NCBI GenBank assembly: GCA_900546365.1
Contig: URCF01000008.1
Location: forward strand, 1-64,000
Length of the DNA: 64,000 bases
Direction of reading: 5' to 3'
DNA from: an uncultured Porphyromonadaceae bacterium
GTDB lineage: Bacteria > Bacteroidota > Bacteroidia > Bacteroidales > Muribaculaceae
Position 1 is the stretch's first letter, and each line of letters opens with the position of its first letter. Shown here in pieces: positions 55,102 through 63,982 of the stretch. The notes under the pieces were generated by a model. That model ran no database searches, had not been told where the DNA came from, and saw only the letters and a list, made by a program, of their open reading frames with translations. The position numbers and the translations under genes were made by a program.

Positions 55102-56187
55102 ATGCTTCAACTCCCCGACAATATACTCCCCGCCGACACTACGGTGGTCAAAGCGGCCGAGGCTCATGCTTCTTCGCTCAAGAACCTCACTTTCGATGAC
55201 TTACTCTCCCGGCTCGCTTCCGGCACCGTGGACCTCGCCATCAGCATCGCCATCGCCATCGCGGTGTTCTACGCCGGGAAATTCATCATCCGTAAGATCC
55301 ACACCTTCATAGGCACCATCCTCCTGCGCCGCAACGTTGATGCCTCGCTGAGCACCTTCATCCTGTCACTCGTGCGCATTGTGCTCTATTTCATTCTAAT
55401 CATCACAGTGATCGGCATCCTCGGCATACCCACAAGCTCATTCCTGGCTCTCTTTGCCTCAGCCGGCGTGGCCATCGGTATGGCTCTGAGCGGCACTTTG
55501 CAAAACTTTGCCGGCGGCGTGCTCATCCTCCTGCTCAAGCCCTACAAGATAGGAGATTACATCGAAGCCCAAGGATATGCCGGAACGGTGATGGAGATTC
55601 AGATTTTCAGCACCATCATCTGCACACCCGACAATAAATCGATCATCATCCCCAACGGCGGCCTGTCCACCGGCAGCATCAACAACTGGAGCCGGGAGCG
55701 CTACCGCCGCGTGGAATGGCAGATCGCAGTATCCTACGGCGACAATGTGGAGACAGCGAGGCGCCTAATCCTCAACATGTTCAGCGCCGACAAACGCATC
55801 ATCCAGGGCACTCACTCGCTTGACAGCTTCGACAATGCCGACCTCGAGCCCGACTCCGATCAGACAGCCGACCAAACAACCTCGCCAAAGAAAGGGTTCT
55901 GGGCCCGCTTCTTCTCGCGACGCAATGCCATCCGCGCCGACATTGCCGAGCGCGAACGCCGACAGGAAGCACGCCTGCGCCAGCTTCGTCCCGCCGTGGA
56001 CCGCACCCCCACCGTGCGCCTCGGACAGTTGGCCGACAGCGCCATCGTGCTCACCATCCGCGCCTGGGTCAAGAGCAGCGACTACTGGAGCGTGTTCTAC
56101 GACTACAACGAACGGTTCTACACCGACTTCCCCAAAAACGGCCTCTCGTTCCCATTCCCCCAGATGGATGTTCACCTGACAAAATAA
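55102..56187 (+). CDS. MscS family mechanosensitive channel with an unusual insertion
   Basis: A 361-residue channel opening under membrane tension to release osmolytes. Three TM helices (about 42-62, 84-106, 112-134); the pore helix is AGVAIGMALSGTLQNFAGGV with the beta domain beginning LKPYKIGDYI. Residues 236-303 form an insertion between ADKRIIQG and RLGQLADSAIVLTIRAWV, with an acidic part (DLEPDSDQTADQ) and a basic helical part (RRNAIRADIAERERRQEARL), not present in ordinary MscS. The start is ATG 55102; the frame opens 9 bases earlier at a less likely ATT-type codon. Confidence 0.9.
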   Translation: MLQLPDNILPADTTVVKAAEAHASSLKNLTFDDLLSRLASGTVDLAISIAIAIAVFYAGKFIIRKIHTFIGTILLRRNVDASLSTFILSLVRIVLYFILIITVIGILGIPTSSFLALFASAGVAIGMALSGTLQNFAGGVLILLLKPYKIGDYIEAQGYAGTVMEIQIFSTIICTPDNKSIIIPNGGLSTGSINNWSRERYRRVEWQIAVSYGDNVETARRLILNMFSADKRIIQGTHSLDSFDNADLEPDSDQTADQTTSPKKGFWARFFSRRNAIRADIAERERRQEARLRQLRPAVDRTPTVRLGQLADSAIVLTIRAWVKSSDYWSVFYDYNERFYTDFPKNGLSFPFPQMDVHLTK

Positions 56188-56657
56188 TTCCGGCAACGAC
56201 CACCGCCATAACATCCTGACTATCACACACAACCACACCAGCCCGCGTTCACTCATCCCTCAAATGGATGTGCCGCCACGCAGCGGCTATGTCATAGCAC
56301 CACTCTATAAATCAACACATTGCACCATTTCACACCACCGGATTATCGAGAGTCCCGACTGCCCTGTTAATCTGTATTAAATGGTATATTCTATGCGGAA
56401 ATTCCATTTTTTTTCATTATTTTTGTAGCCAAATATTTCGTTGCCTGAACGAGGCCGGCCGATCATCATCACTCCTCTCAGCCCACCATTGCGTGGCTGT
56501 CATCACGATTCCGCTCTCCCCTCCATCTTTACGGCCTCACAGCGGACAGCGGCATTTGGCCACACTCTCCTCACCCCGAGCCATGAGCATGCCGCGCAGG
56601 TCTGTACCCACAGCCCTATCCGCCACCGACCATGAAATAAAAAAAATAACAACATAA
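56188..56657 (+). other. 470-base gene-free stretch with a -7 box upstream of recJ
   Basis: TATTTTTG at 56418-56425 is the only promoter-like signal, without a good -33. It would give a recJ leader of about 225 bases. A 64-codon frame at 56441-56635 starts with TTG and has proline/histidine-rich content typical of untranslated GC-rich DNA, so I do not call it. I see no riboswitch, tRNA or terminator. Confidence 0.5.
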
Positions 56658-58382
56658 ATGACAAGTAAATGGAATTATGCACCCCTTACTTCAGAAGAGC
56701 AGAAATTAGAATCGGAATTAGCTAAACGATATGCCGGCTGTCCGCCTGTGAGCGAACTGCTGGTACAGCGTGGCATATCGTCGGTCAAGGAGGCGGAGAA
56801 GTTTTTTCATCCATCTCTCAAGGACTTGCACGACCCGTTTCTGATGCCCGGCATGGACAAAGCCGTTGCCCGGCTCAACAAAGCAATGGGTGCCAAGGAG
56901 CGCATCATGGTTTACGGCGACTATGATGTGGACGGCACCACAGCCGTAGCACTGGTATATAAATACCTGCAAAATTTTTATTCCAACATCGAATACTACA
57001 TCCCCACCCGCTACGACGAGGGGTACGGGATTTCTCTGCGGTCCATTGACTACGCCGCCTCGCAAGGGGTGAAGCTCATCATCATCCTCGACTGCGGCAT
57101 CAAGGCCATTCAGGAAATCAAGTATGCCAAATCGCTCGGCATCGACTTCATCATCTGCGACCACCATGTGCCCGATGAGGAGCTGCCGGAGGCGGTGGCC
57201 ATCCTCAACCCCAAGATGGAAGGGAGCACATATCCGTGTCCCCACCTTTCTGGCTGCGGCGTAGGGTTCAAACTGATGCAGGCATTTGCCAAAAGCAATG
57301 GCATCGGCGATGCCGAACTCGACGCGATGCTCGACCTTGTGGCCGTAAGCATCGCCGCCGACATTGTGCCTATGGTGGATGAGAACCGCATCATGGCCTA
57401 TCACGGATTGCGGAGGCTCAACAACAATCCCAACATGGGGCTACGAGCCATTATCCGCATCTGCGGCCTCACCAGCAAGGAGATAACCATCTCCGATGTG
57501 ATATTCAAGATTGGTCCGCGCATCAACGCCTCCGGACGCATGCAGAGCGGGCGCGAGGCTGTGGAGCTGCTGGTGGCACGCGATGCCTCCGACGCCTACG
57601 AGAAAGCAAAGGCCATCGACCAGTACAACAAGGACCGCAAGGAGCTCGACAAGCGTATCACCGAGGAGGCCAACGCCATTCTTGAAGCTCACGGCGAGCT
57701 GCTCGACGACAAGAAGTCGATTGTGATCTACAACAAGGACTGGCACAAAGGAATCATCGGCATCGTAGCCTCGCGACTCACCGAGCTGTACTACAAACCC
57801 TCGGTGGTGCTCACCCTCGCCAACGGCCTTGCCACCGGCTCATCCCGCTCTGTCCAGGGGTTTGACATCTACAAGGCTGTGGACTCCGCACGCGACATCC
57901 TCGAAAACTTCGGAGGCCATGCCTACGCTGTGGGACTAAGCCTCAAGGAGGAGAACATTCCCGAATTCACACGCCGCTTCGAGGAGTATGTCAAGGCCAA
58001 CATCACCACCCGGCAGCTCACTCCCCTGCTGGAGATTGACGCTTTCCTCACATTCTCGCAGATCACCCCCGAGTTTGTCAACACTCTCCGCCATTTCAAT
58101 CCGTTCGGGCCGGGCAACAACAAGCCGGTGTTCTGCGCTCGCTCCGTGATGGATTTCGGCACCAGCAAACTTGTGGGCAAGAACCTCGAGCATATCAAGC
58201 TGGAGCTCGTGGACGACACCTCCGGCAAGGTGTTCAATGGCATCGCATTCAACATGAGCCAATATTTCGAGCACATACACGCACGCAAGCCGTTCGACAT
58301 CTGCTTCACCATCGAGGACAACAAGCACCGCTCCTCCACCCCCGACATACAGCTGCTTATCAAAGAGATACACATAAAATAA
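56658..58382 (+). CDS. recJ: Single-stranded-DNA-specific exonuclease RecJ
   Basis: A 5'-3' exonuclease acting on single-stranded DNA in recombination and mismatch repair. The 574-residue protein has the DHH-family motifs: VYGDYDVDGTTAV (motif I), LIIILDCGIKAI (II), FIICDHHVPDEELPEA (III), and LSGCGVGFKLMQAF; the DHHA1 domain shows GIIGIVASRLTELYYKP and FGGHAYAVGLSLKE. It is followed by recQ after 13 bases. Confidence 0.96.
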   Translation: MTSKWNYAPLTSEEQKLESELAKRYAGCPPVSELLVQRGISSVKEAEKFFHPSLKDLHDPFLMPGMDKAVARLNKAMGAKERIMVYGDYDVDGTTAVALVYKYLQNFYSNIEYYIPTRYDEGYGISLRSIDYAASQGVKLIIILDCGIKAIQEIKYAKSLGIDFIICDHHVPDEELPEAVAILNPKMEGSTYPCPHLSGCGVGFKLMQAFAKSNGIGDAELDAMLDLVAVSIAADIVPMVDENRIMAYHGLRRLNNNPNMGLRAIIRICGLTSKEITISDVIFKIGPRINASGRMQSGREAVELLVARDASDAYEKAKAIDQYNKDRKELDKRITEEANAILEAHGELLDDKKSIVIYNKDWHKGIIGIVASRLTELYYKPSVVLTLANGLATGSSRSVQGFDIYKAVDSARDILENFGGHAYAVGLSLKEENIPEFTRRFEEYVKANITTRQLTPLLEIDAFLTFSQITPEFVNTLRHFNPFGPGNNKPVFCARSVMDFGTSKLVGKNLEHIKLELVDDTSGKVFNGIAFNMSQYFEHIHARKPFDICFTIEDNKHRSSTPDIQLLIKEIHIK

Positions 58383-58395
58383 GCCCCGCACCGCC

Positions 58396-60279
58396 ATGCC
58401 CACTCCCGAGGAGATACTGGAGCAGTACTGGGGTTATCCCTCATTCCGCCCCCGCCAGCGCGAAATCATCGATTCCGTTCTGGCGGGGCGCGACACTTTG
58501 GGACTCCTGCCCACCGGCGGCGGCAAAAGCATCACTTTTCAGGTGCCTGCAATGATGCTGCCGGGACTCACCATCGTGGTCACGCCACTCATCTCGCTCA
58601 TGAAGGACCAGGTGGACAACCTACGCGAACGTGGCATACGCGCCGTGGCTCTCCATTCGGGACTTTCGCGCAGCGAGCACCGGCTTGGCATCGACCGCTG
58701 TCGGCTCGGGAAAGCGAAGATTCTCTATCTGTCGCCCGAAAAACTGCAGTCGCCCAACTTCCTATCCACTCTCACCGCACTAAATATCAGCCTCATAGTG
58801 GTGGACGAGGCACATTGCATATCGCAATGGGGCTACGATTTCAGGCCATCATATCTCAAGATTGCCCAACTGCGCCACCAGTGTCCCGATGTTCCGGTGC
58901 TGGCCCTCACGGCAAGTGCCACCGCCGAAGTGACGCAGGACATCATGCTGCGGCTGGAGTTCAAGGCACCCAATGTGATTGCCCGAAGCTTCGCCCGCAC
59001 CAACCTCAGCTACATAGCGCGCTACTCCGACCACAAGGAGGCCACGCTGCTGCAGGTGCTCCGCAACACCTCCGGCTCGGCCATCGTGTATGTGCGCTCC
59101 CGTAAGCGCACCAAGGAAATTGCACAGCTACTTGTCAATGAGGGCATAAGCGCCGACTTCTACCATGCCGGGCTCCCTGTGGAGGAGAAGAACGAACGGC
59201 AAAACCGCTGGAAAGAGTCCACCACACGCGTGATGGTGGCCACCAACGCATTCGGCATGGGTATCGACAAGCCCGATGTGCGCGTGGTGGTGCATATCGA
59301 TGTGCCGATGGGCCTGGAGGAATACTACCAGGAGGCGGGGCGCGCCGGACGCGACGGACTCCCGGCCTTCGCTGTGATAATAGCGTCGCAATACGACAAA
59401 GCCTCTCTCACACGCCGCCTCAACGAAGCGTTCCCGCCCAAAGAGTTCATCAAGCGGGTGTATGAGCTTGCGGGCAATTTTCTCAACCTGGCAGTCGGGA
59501 GTGGCTACGGCACGGTGTTTGAATTCAATTTCAGCCTGTTCTGCGAGCGGTTTCAGCTTCCGCCGGTGCCCACACGCAACGCCCTGATGCTGCTCACCCG
59601 GGCCGGATATATCGACTATGTGGATGAAGTGGCCACCCGCTCACGGGTGATGATGGCGTGCAGCAAAAATGAGCTTTACAACCAGCCCCTGCCGGAAAAA
59701 GCCGACACTGTGCTCCAGGTACTCCTCCGCTCCTACACCGGACTGTTTGCCGACTATGTGCATATCCACGAATCAGCCATCGCCCTCCGCGCCTCGCTGA
59801 GCGAGGAGGATGTGTATCAGGCTCTCCTCACCCTCGGGCGCGAGCACCTGCTCTACTATGTGCCACGCACATCCACCCCCTACCTTGTATATACTACCTC
59901 ACGCGAGGAACCCAGATATATCGTCCTCCCGACCACCGTTTACGAAGACCAGCGCCAAAGGCTCGAGCACCGCGTGGAGGCTATGCGCCAATTCGTTTAT
60001 GCTACCGATAAATGTCGCTCAACAATGCTGCTCTCCTACTTCGGCGAATCCGCCACCGGAGAGTGCGGCATCTGCGACCACTGCCGCAAGAGAACAGATC
60101 GTCCGCAGACGGATTACCGCGGGCAGATATTGCGTCTGGCAGCCCAACCCGGCGGCCACACAATAGACCACATCGCACAGCAGCTCTCCACCACACCACA
60201 GGCCCTTGTGCCGCAGTTGCGCAAGCTGATGGACGAGAACAAAATTATGGTGACGGGCACCGTGGTCACCAAAATTTAG
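58396..60279 (+). CDS. recQ: ATP-dependent DNA helicase RecQ
   Basis: A 3'-5' helicase for recombination and repair. GLLPTGGGKSITFQ (Walker A), VVDEAHCISQWGYDFRP (DEAH), AFGMGIDKPDVR and YQEAGRAGRDG lie in helicase domains 1 and 2. The zinc-binding site is seen as the Cys in DKCRSTMLLSYF and GECGICDHC, followed by a short winged-helix-like tail. At 627 residues it has a compact C-terminus without an obvious HRDC domain. It shares a probable operon with recJ. Confidence 0.95.
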   Translation: MPTPEEILEQYWGYPSFRPRQREIIDSVLAGRDTLGLLPTGGGKSITFQVPAMMLPGLTIVVTPLISLMKDQVDNLRERGIRAVALHSGLSRSEHRLGIDRCRLGKAKILYLSPEKLQSPNFLSTLTALNISLIVVDEAHCISQWGYDFRPSYLKIAQLRHQCPDVPVLALTASATAEVTQDIMLRLEFKAPNVIARSFARTNLSYIARYSDHKEATLLQVLRNTSGSAIVYVRSRKRTKEIAQLLVNEGISADFYHAGLPVEEKNERQNRWKESTTRVMVATNAFGMGIDKPDVRVVVHIDVPMGLEEYYQEAGRAGRDGLPAFAVIIASQYDKASLTRRLNEAFPPKEFIKRVYELAGNFLNLAVGSGYGTVFEFNFSLFCERFQLPPVPTRNALMLLTRAGYIDYVDEVATRSRVMMACSKNELYNQPLPEKADTVLQVLLRSYTGLFADYVHIHESAIALRASLSEEDVYQALLTLGREHLLYYVPRTSTPYLVYTTSREEPRYIVLPTTVYEDQRQRLEHRVEAMRQFVYATDKCRSTMLLSYFGESATGECGICDHCRKRTDRPQTDYRGQILRLAAQPGGHTIDHIAQQLSTTPQALVPQLRKLMDENKIMVTGTVVTKI

Positions 60280-60280
60280 C

Positions 60281-60288
60281 TACATTTG
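60281..60288 (+). promoter_or_regulatory. -7 box of dnaG, practically leaderless
   Basis: TACATTTG begins 1 base after the recQ stop and ends 4 bases before the GTG start of dnaG. No good -33. Confidence 0.45.
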
Positions 60289-60292
60289 CAAT

Positions 60293-62506
60293 GTGAAAAA
60301 AATTGACCAGGGCACAGTTCAGCGTATTCTCGACGCCGCCGACATTGTGGAGGTGGTGAGCGACTTCGTCCACCTCAAGCGAAGAGGGTCGGGCTACATC
60401 GGCCTATGCCCGTTTCACAATGAGCGGACACCAAGCTTTTCGGTGAGCAAGACAAAGGGGATCTGCAAATGTTTCAGCTGCGGCAAAGGTGGCAGCGCGG
60501 TCAATTTCATCATGGAGCTCGAGCAGCTGAGCTACTACGAGGCTCTGCGCTATCTGGCCAAGAAGTACAACATCGAGATCGAGGAGCGCGAGCTCACCGA
60601 CAAGGAGCGGCAGGAAGCAAGCGAACGCGAGAGCATGATGGCTATCAACGAGTTTGCCATGCTCCATTTCGAGCATATCCTCGCCGACACGGCCGACGGA
60701 CGCAACATTGGACTGGCTTATTTCCGCGAGCGCGGCATCAACGATGCCATGATCAAGCGGTTTCACCTCGGCTATAGCCTTGAGAAACCTGACGACCTGC
60801 AACAGGCCGCCCTCTCCAAAGGGTTCACCGAGCATTTCCTGCTTGAAACTGGGCTATGCTACCGCACCGACAAAGGTGCGATAAAGGACCGCTTCCGCGG
60901 CAGGGTGATCTACCCGGTGTTCACCGTCAGCGGCAAGGTGGTGGCGTTCGGCGGACGCACCCTGCGCAAGGACAAGGATGTGGCCAAATATGTCAACTCG
61001 CCGGAATCAACAGTGTACAAGAAAAGCCGCGAGCTCTACGGCCTCTATCAGGCCAAGCAAGCCATCGTGCGCAAGGACAAGTGCATCCTCGTGGAAGGGT
61101 ACATGGATGTGATTTCGATGCACCAGAGCGGAGTGGAGAATGTGGTGGCCTCATCAGGCACTTCTCTCACCGAGGGACAGATACGCCTCATCCACCGCTT
61201 CACCGAGAATGTGACCGTAATCTACGACTCCGACCCCGCGGGCATCAAGGCTTCGCTCCGAGGCATTGACATGCTTCTCGCCGAAGGACTGAATATCAAG
61301 GTGCTGCTCCTCCCCGACGGCGACGACCCCGACAGCTTCGCGCAGACCCACAGCTCCACCGAGGTGGAGGAGTATATCGCCGGGCACGAAACCGACTTCA
61401 TCCGCTTCAAAACCGACATTCTGATGCGCGGTGTGGAGAACGATCCTATTGCCCGCGCCAAGGTGGTGCAGGATATTGTCCGCTCCATATCCATGATTCC
61501 CGACCCGATCACCCGCACTGTATATATAGGTGAATGCAGCCGCTCGATGCAGATTGACGAAAAGGTGCTCACCCTGCAGGTGGCCAAGTTCATTGCCGAC
61601 CGCCGCGAGCGCGAGGCCACCGACGCCCAGCGCAGGCGCAACCGCGAAGCTGCCGGACTCCCCCCGGAAAATGAGGAGACCGCCGCGCCAACGCCCGATG
61701 TGCCGGTTCAGCCCAAACCGGACGATTCCGCCGCGCCAATTTCAGGCGACGCACGGTTTTTGTTCCCATACGAGCGCGAGCTGCTCCGCTATGTGCTCAA
61801 ATACGGCATGATGTACCTGTGTGATGTGCCGGTGGACGATGAAGGGAATGTGCGCCCCATGAATGTGCTTGAATATGTGGACCATGAGTTGCGCGACGAC
61901 AACATCGCCCTCTCCAACCCCGAGCTGGCTCACACCTTTGAGGCCGCCAAGCGGGTGAGCGCGTCATGGGACAACGACTACACCGCCTATATGGCCAAGG
62001 CCGAAGAGCAAAAGAAAGCGTTCATTGCCGCCGGCATAGAGCAGATACGCAACAATGCCGATGATGTGGCCTCGATTGAAGTGGCGGAAAAACGGCTCAT
62101 GGAGCAAGCCGGGGAGCAGATGCAGAACGCACTGGTGCAATATTCGGCGCTGTATATAGAAAAGGTGTTGGCATCGGACCCCGACGATTCCGTGAGGCGC
62201 ATCACCACTGAGCTCGTAAGCTCCAAGCACAAACTCAGCAAAATCCACACCAAGTATGCCAAGATATCGCAAGAGGAGGACCGCCTTTTCGAGCTGCTTC
62301 CAAGAGCTGTTTACAACCTCAAGGAAGCACTGATAGAGTGCGACATACGCTCCACCATGCAGCAAATCGGACAGCAATACGCATCATCCGAGCGCGACAT
62401 GGAGAGCGTGCGCTCGCTGATGGAACGGATTGCCAATCTCAACGAGATGAAAAAAGAGCTCGCCAAATACCTTGGCGAGCGTATCCTTTCACCTCACAAG
62501 CGGTAG
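60293..62506 (+). CDS. dnaG: DNA primase DnaG
   Basis: Makes RNA primers for DNA replication. The 737-residue protein has the CHC2 zinc finger (CPFHNERTPSFSVS, then CKCFSCGKGG), the RNAP basic region, and the TOPRIM domain with LVEGYMDVISMHQSG and VIYDSDPAGIKA. The C-terminal part from about residue 430 is low-complexity (residues about 440-480) and then helical, the DnaB-interacting region. The start is GTG 60293, because homologues begin at about this residue and no ATG is in frame nearby. Confidence 0.95.
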   Translation: MKKIDQGTVQRILDAADIVEVVSDFVHLKRRGSGYIGLCPFHNERTPSFSVSKTKGICKCFSCGKGGSAVNFIMELEQLSYYEALRYLAKKYNIEIEERELTDKERQEASERESMMAINEFAMLHFEHILADTADGRNIGLAYFRERGINDAMIKRFHLGYSLEKPDDLQQAALSKGFTEHFLLETGLCYRTDKGAIKDRFRGRVIYPVFTVSGKVVAFGGRTLRKDKDVAKYVNSPESTVYKKSRELYGLYQAKQAIVRKDKCILVEGYMDVISMHQSGVENVVASSGTSLTEGQIRLIHRFTENVTVIYDSDPAGIKASLRGIDMLLAEGLNIKVLLLPDGDDPDSFAQTHSSTEVEEYIAGHETDFIRFKTDILMRGVENDPIARAKVVQDIVRSISMIPDPITRTVYIGECSRSMQIDEKVLTLQVAKFIADRREREATDAQRRRNREAAGLPPENEETAAPTPDVPVQPKPDDSAAPISGDARFLFPYERELLRYVLKYGMMYLCDVPVDDEGNVRPMNVLEYVDHELRDDNIALSNPELAHTFEAAKRVSASWDNDYTAYMAKAEEQKKAFIAAGIEQIRNNADDVASIEVAEKRLMEQAGEQMQNALVQYSALYIEKVLASDPDDSVRRITTELVSSKHKLSKIHTKYAKISQEEDRLFELLPRAVYNLKEALIECDIRSTMQQIGQQYASSERDMESVRSLMERIANLNEMKKELAKYLGERILSPHKR

Positions 62507-62507
62507 A

Positions 62508-63443
62508 TCAGTGCGATTTGAGCATAAGGCCTACGCGCTCCTGAAGACCAAACATCAGATTCATCACATGGACAGCGGAGCCGGCTGATCCTTTGATTTT
62601 GTCGTCAATAGCCACGCTCACCACGAGCCTCGGCTCGGATTTCTGCAGATGGATGATACATTTGTTGGTTCCGGCCACCTCCATGAGAGTGGGCAGCGTA
62701 TCGGCCACGAGCGTGAAGCTATGGTCGGAGAAAAACTCCTCATACAGTTTCTCGATCTCGCCCACGCCAACAGGAGTTTCCATATACACCGTTGCGGCGA
62801 TGCCGTTTTGCCATCCGCCGGCAGTCACCACATACAGCATCTCGCTGTGGAAGCTGGCCTGCAACTGTCCGAGCGCGCTGCGGATCTCACTATCCTCCTC
62901 ATGCTCGAGGAGCGCCAACGGCTCGCCCGGCTCTGCCTCGGGTTCAGCAGCCACCGCGCAGATATGAATGGTGGAGTTGAGCAGCAGATTCTTGGCCAGC
63001 GGCAGCAGCGCGGGGAGCACGGCACATGCCAGCGGACCGGGCATTGCGGCACGTTTGGCTCCGCGCACCAGCGGTTTGCGATTCATCTCCGGCAGCGCAT
63101 ACACCCATGGCGAGTCGGCATCCATGAGCGACTGCTCCCTGAAATCAGGCGACAGGTCTATCACCTTGAGGTCGTCGGGCACAGCGTGGTTGGCCATGAA
63201 CCGCAGCGAAGCTCCCGGTTCGGTGTCGGCCATGAACAGCACATCCAGCTCCTCGAGCGGAATCTGCGAGCTGAACCGCATGAAAGTTTCCCCTCTCAGT
63301 CCGCGATGCACCTGCGAGAGCAGCTTGCCGTCGGCCTCAGGGGCATGGACGCATACTATCTCCACATCGGGATGGTTGATCAATATTTTCAATATTTCAC
63401 GAGCCTGGGGCGTTGTGCCACCGGTGATTGCTGCTTTTATCAT
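62508..63443 (-). CDS. ArgC-like protein without the canonical catalytic cysteine
   Basis: A 311-residue protein with the overall sequence of Bacteroidota N-acetyl-gamma-glutamyl-phosphate reductase: LINHPDVEIVCVHAPEADGK, VIDLSPDFREQSLM, YALPEMNRKPLVRGAK and the C-terminal AGTNKCIIHLQKSEPRL, GSAGSAVHVMNLMFGLQE all align in order. But the active-site NPGCYPT-type motif reads MPGPLACAV, so the catalytic Cys is Pro137 (a Cys occurs at 140), and the NADPH loop GxxGYxG reads GGTTPQAREI. It may be an inactive paralogue, a regulator or an enzyme with shifted chemistry. It directly follows argR with a 4-base overlap; no other arg gene is in view. Confidence 0.85.
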   Translation of the reverse strand: MIKAAITGGTTPQAREILKILINHPDVEIVCVHAPEADGKLLSQVHRGLRGETFMRFSSQIPLEELDVLFMADTEPGASLRFMANHAVPDDLKVIDLSPDFREQSLMDADSPWVYALPEMNRKPLVRGAKRAAMPGPLACAVLPALLPLAKNLLLNSTIHICAVAAEPEAEPGEPLALLEHEEDSEIRSALGQLQASFHSEMLYVVTAGGWQNGIAATVYMETPVGVGEIEKLYEEFFSDHSFTLVADTLPTLMEVAGTNKCIIHLQKSEPRLVVSVAIDDKIKGSAGSAVHVMNLMFGLQERVGLMLKSH

Positions 63444-63943
63444 GATTCTAATTTTTGTTTTGCTTCTGCTATGACATTGGGCGGGAGAGTGGCGGACAGC
63501 AGCGTGAGCAGCTCCTCGCGGGATGCGCCCTCGGCCAGAGCCACAAACACAGTATCGGCTCCGGCGATAGTGCCAAGCACCAGCGGCGACTGCACCTCAT
63601 CTATATCGTATGCCAATCCGCCGGCATAACCGTTGCGGGTCTTGATCACCGCGATATTGCCGGTGAATGTCAGCGACAGGATAGCGGCCTGGCGCACAGT
63701 GTCCATAGCCTGCGTGGCCACCTCATCGGCAGCGGTGCCGTTTGCGGCAATCACATAGCGGTAGCCACCCATTTCGGTCACCACCTTGGATGTGCGCAAG
63801 GTTTTCAAGTCGCGTGACAAAGTGGCCTGGGTCACCTCGCAGTTGCGGGCCTTGAGCTCATCCATCAACTCTTCCTGCGAGCCCACTTGGTTGTGGAGCA
63901 GGATATTCACTATCAGCGACAATCGCGCCTGTCGTTTGTTCAT
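63440..63943 (-). CDS. argR: Arginine repressor ArgR
   Basis: A 167-residue regulator. The N-terminal winged helix contains VGSQEELMDELKARNCEVTQ and ATLSRDLKTL, and the C-terminal domain has GTIAGADTVFVALAEG, which binds arginine and makes the hexamer. It is probably autoregulated and controls arginine synthesis genes. The start is ATG 63943, after a leader with a -7 box. Confidence 0.95.
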   Translation of the reverse strand: MNKRQARLSLIVNILLHNQVGSQEELMDELKARNCEVTQATLSRDLKTLRTSKVVTEMGGYRYVIAANGTAADEVATQAMDTVRQAAILSLTFTGNIAVIKTRNGYAGGLAYDIDEVQSPLVLGTIAGADTVFVALAEGASREELLTLLSATLPPNVIAEAKQKLES

Positions 63944-63974
63944 TATTTCTATGGTCGGATATAAGTTACAGCTA

Positions 63975-63982
63975 CAAAGCTA
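63975..63982 (-). promoter_or_regulatory. -7 box of argR
   Basis: TAGCTTTG on the minus strand, 31 bases before the ATG. The -33 element would lie beyond the right edge. Confidence 0.55.

Noticed and set aside
56441..56635. Small frame of 64 codons in the recJ leader
   Set aside because: TTG start, no ribosome-binding context and no recognisable sequence; composition looks untranslated.
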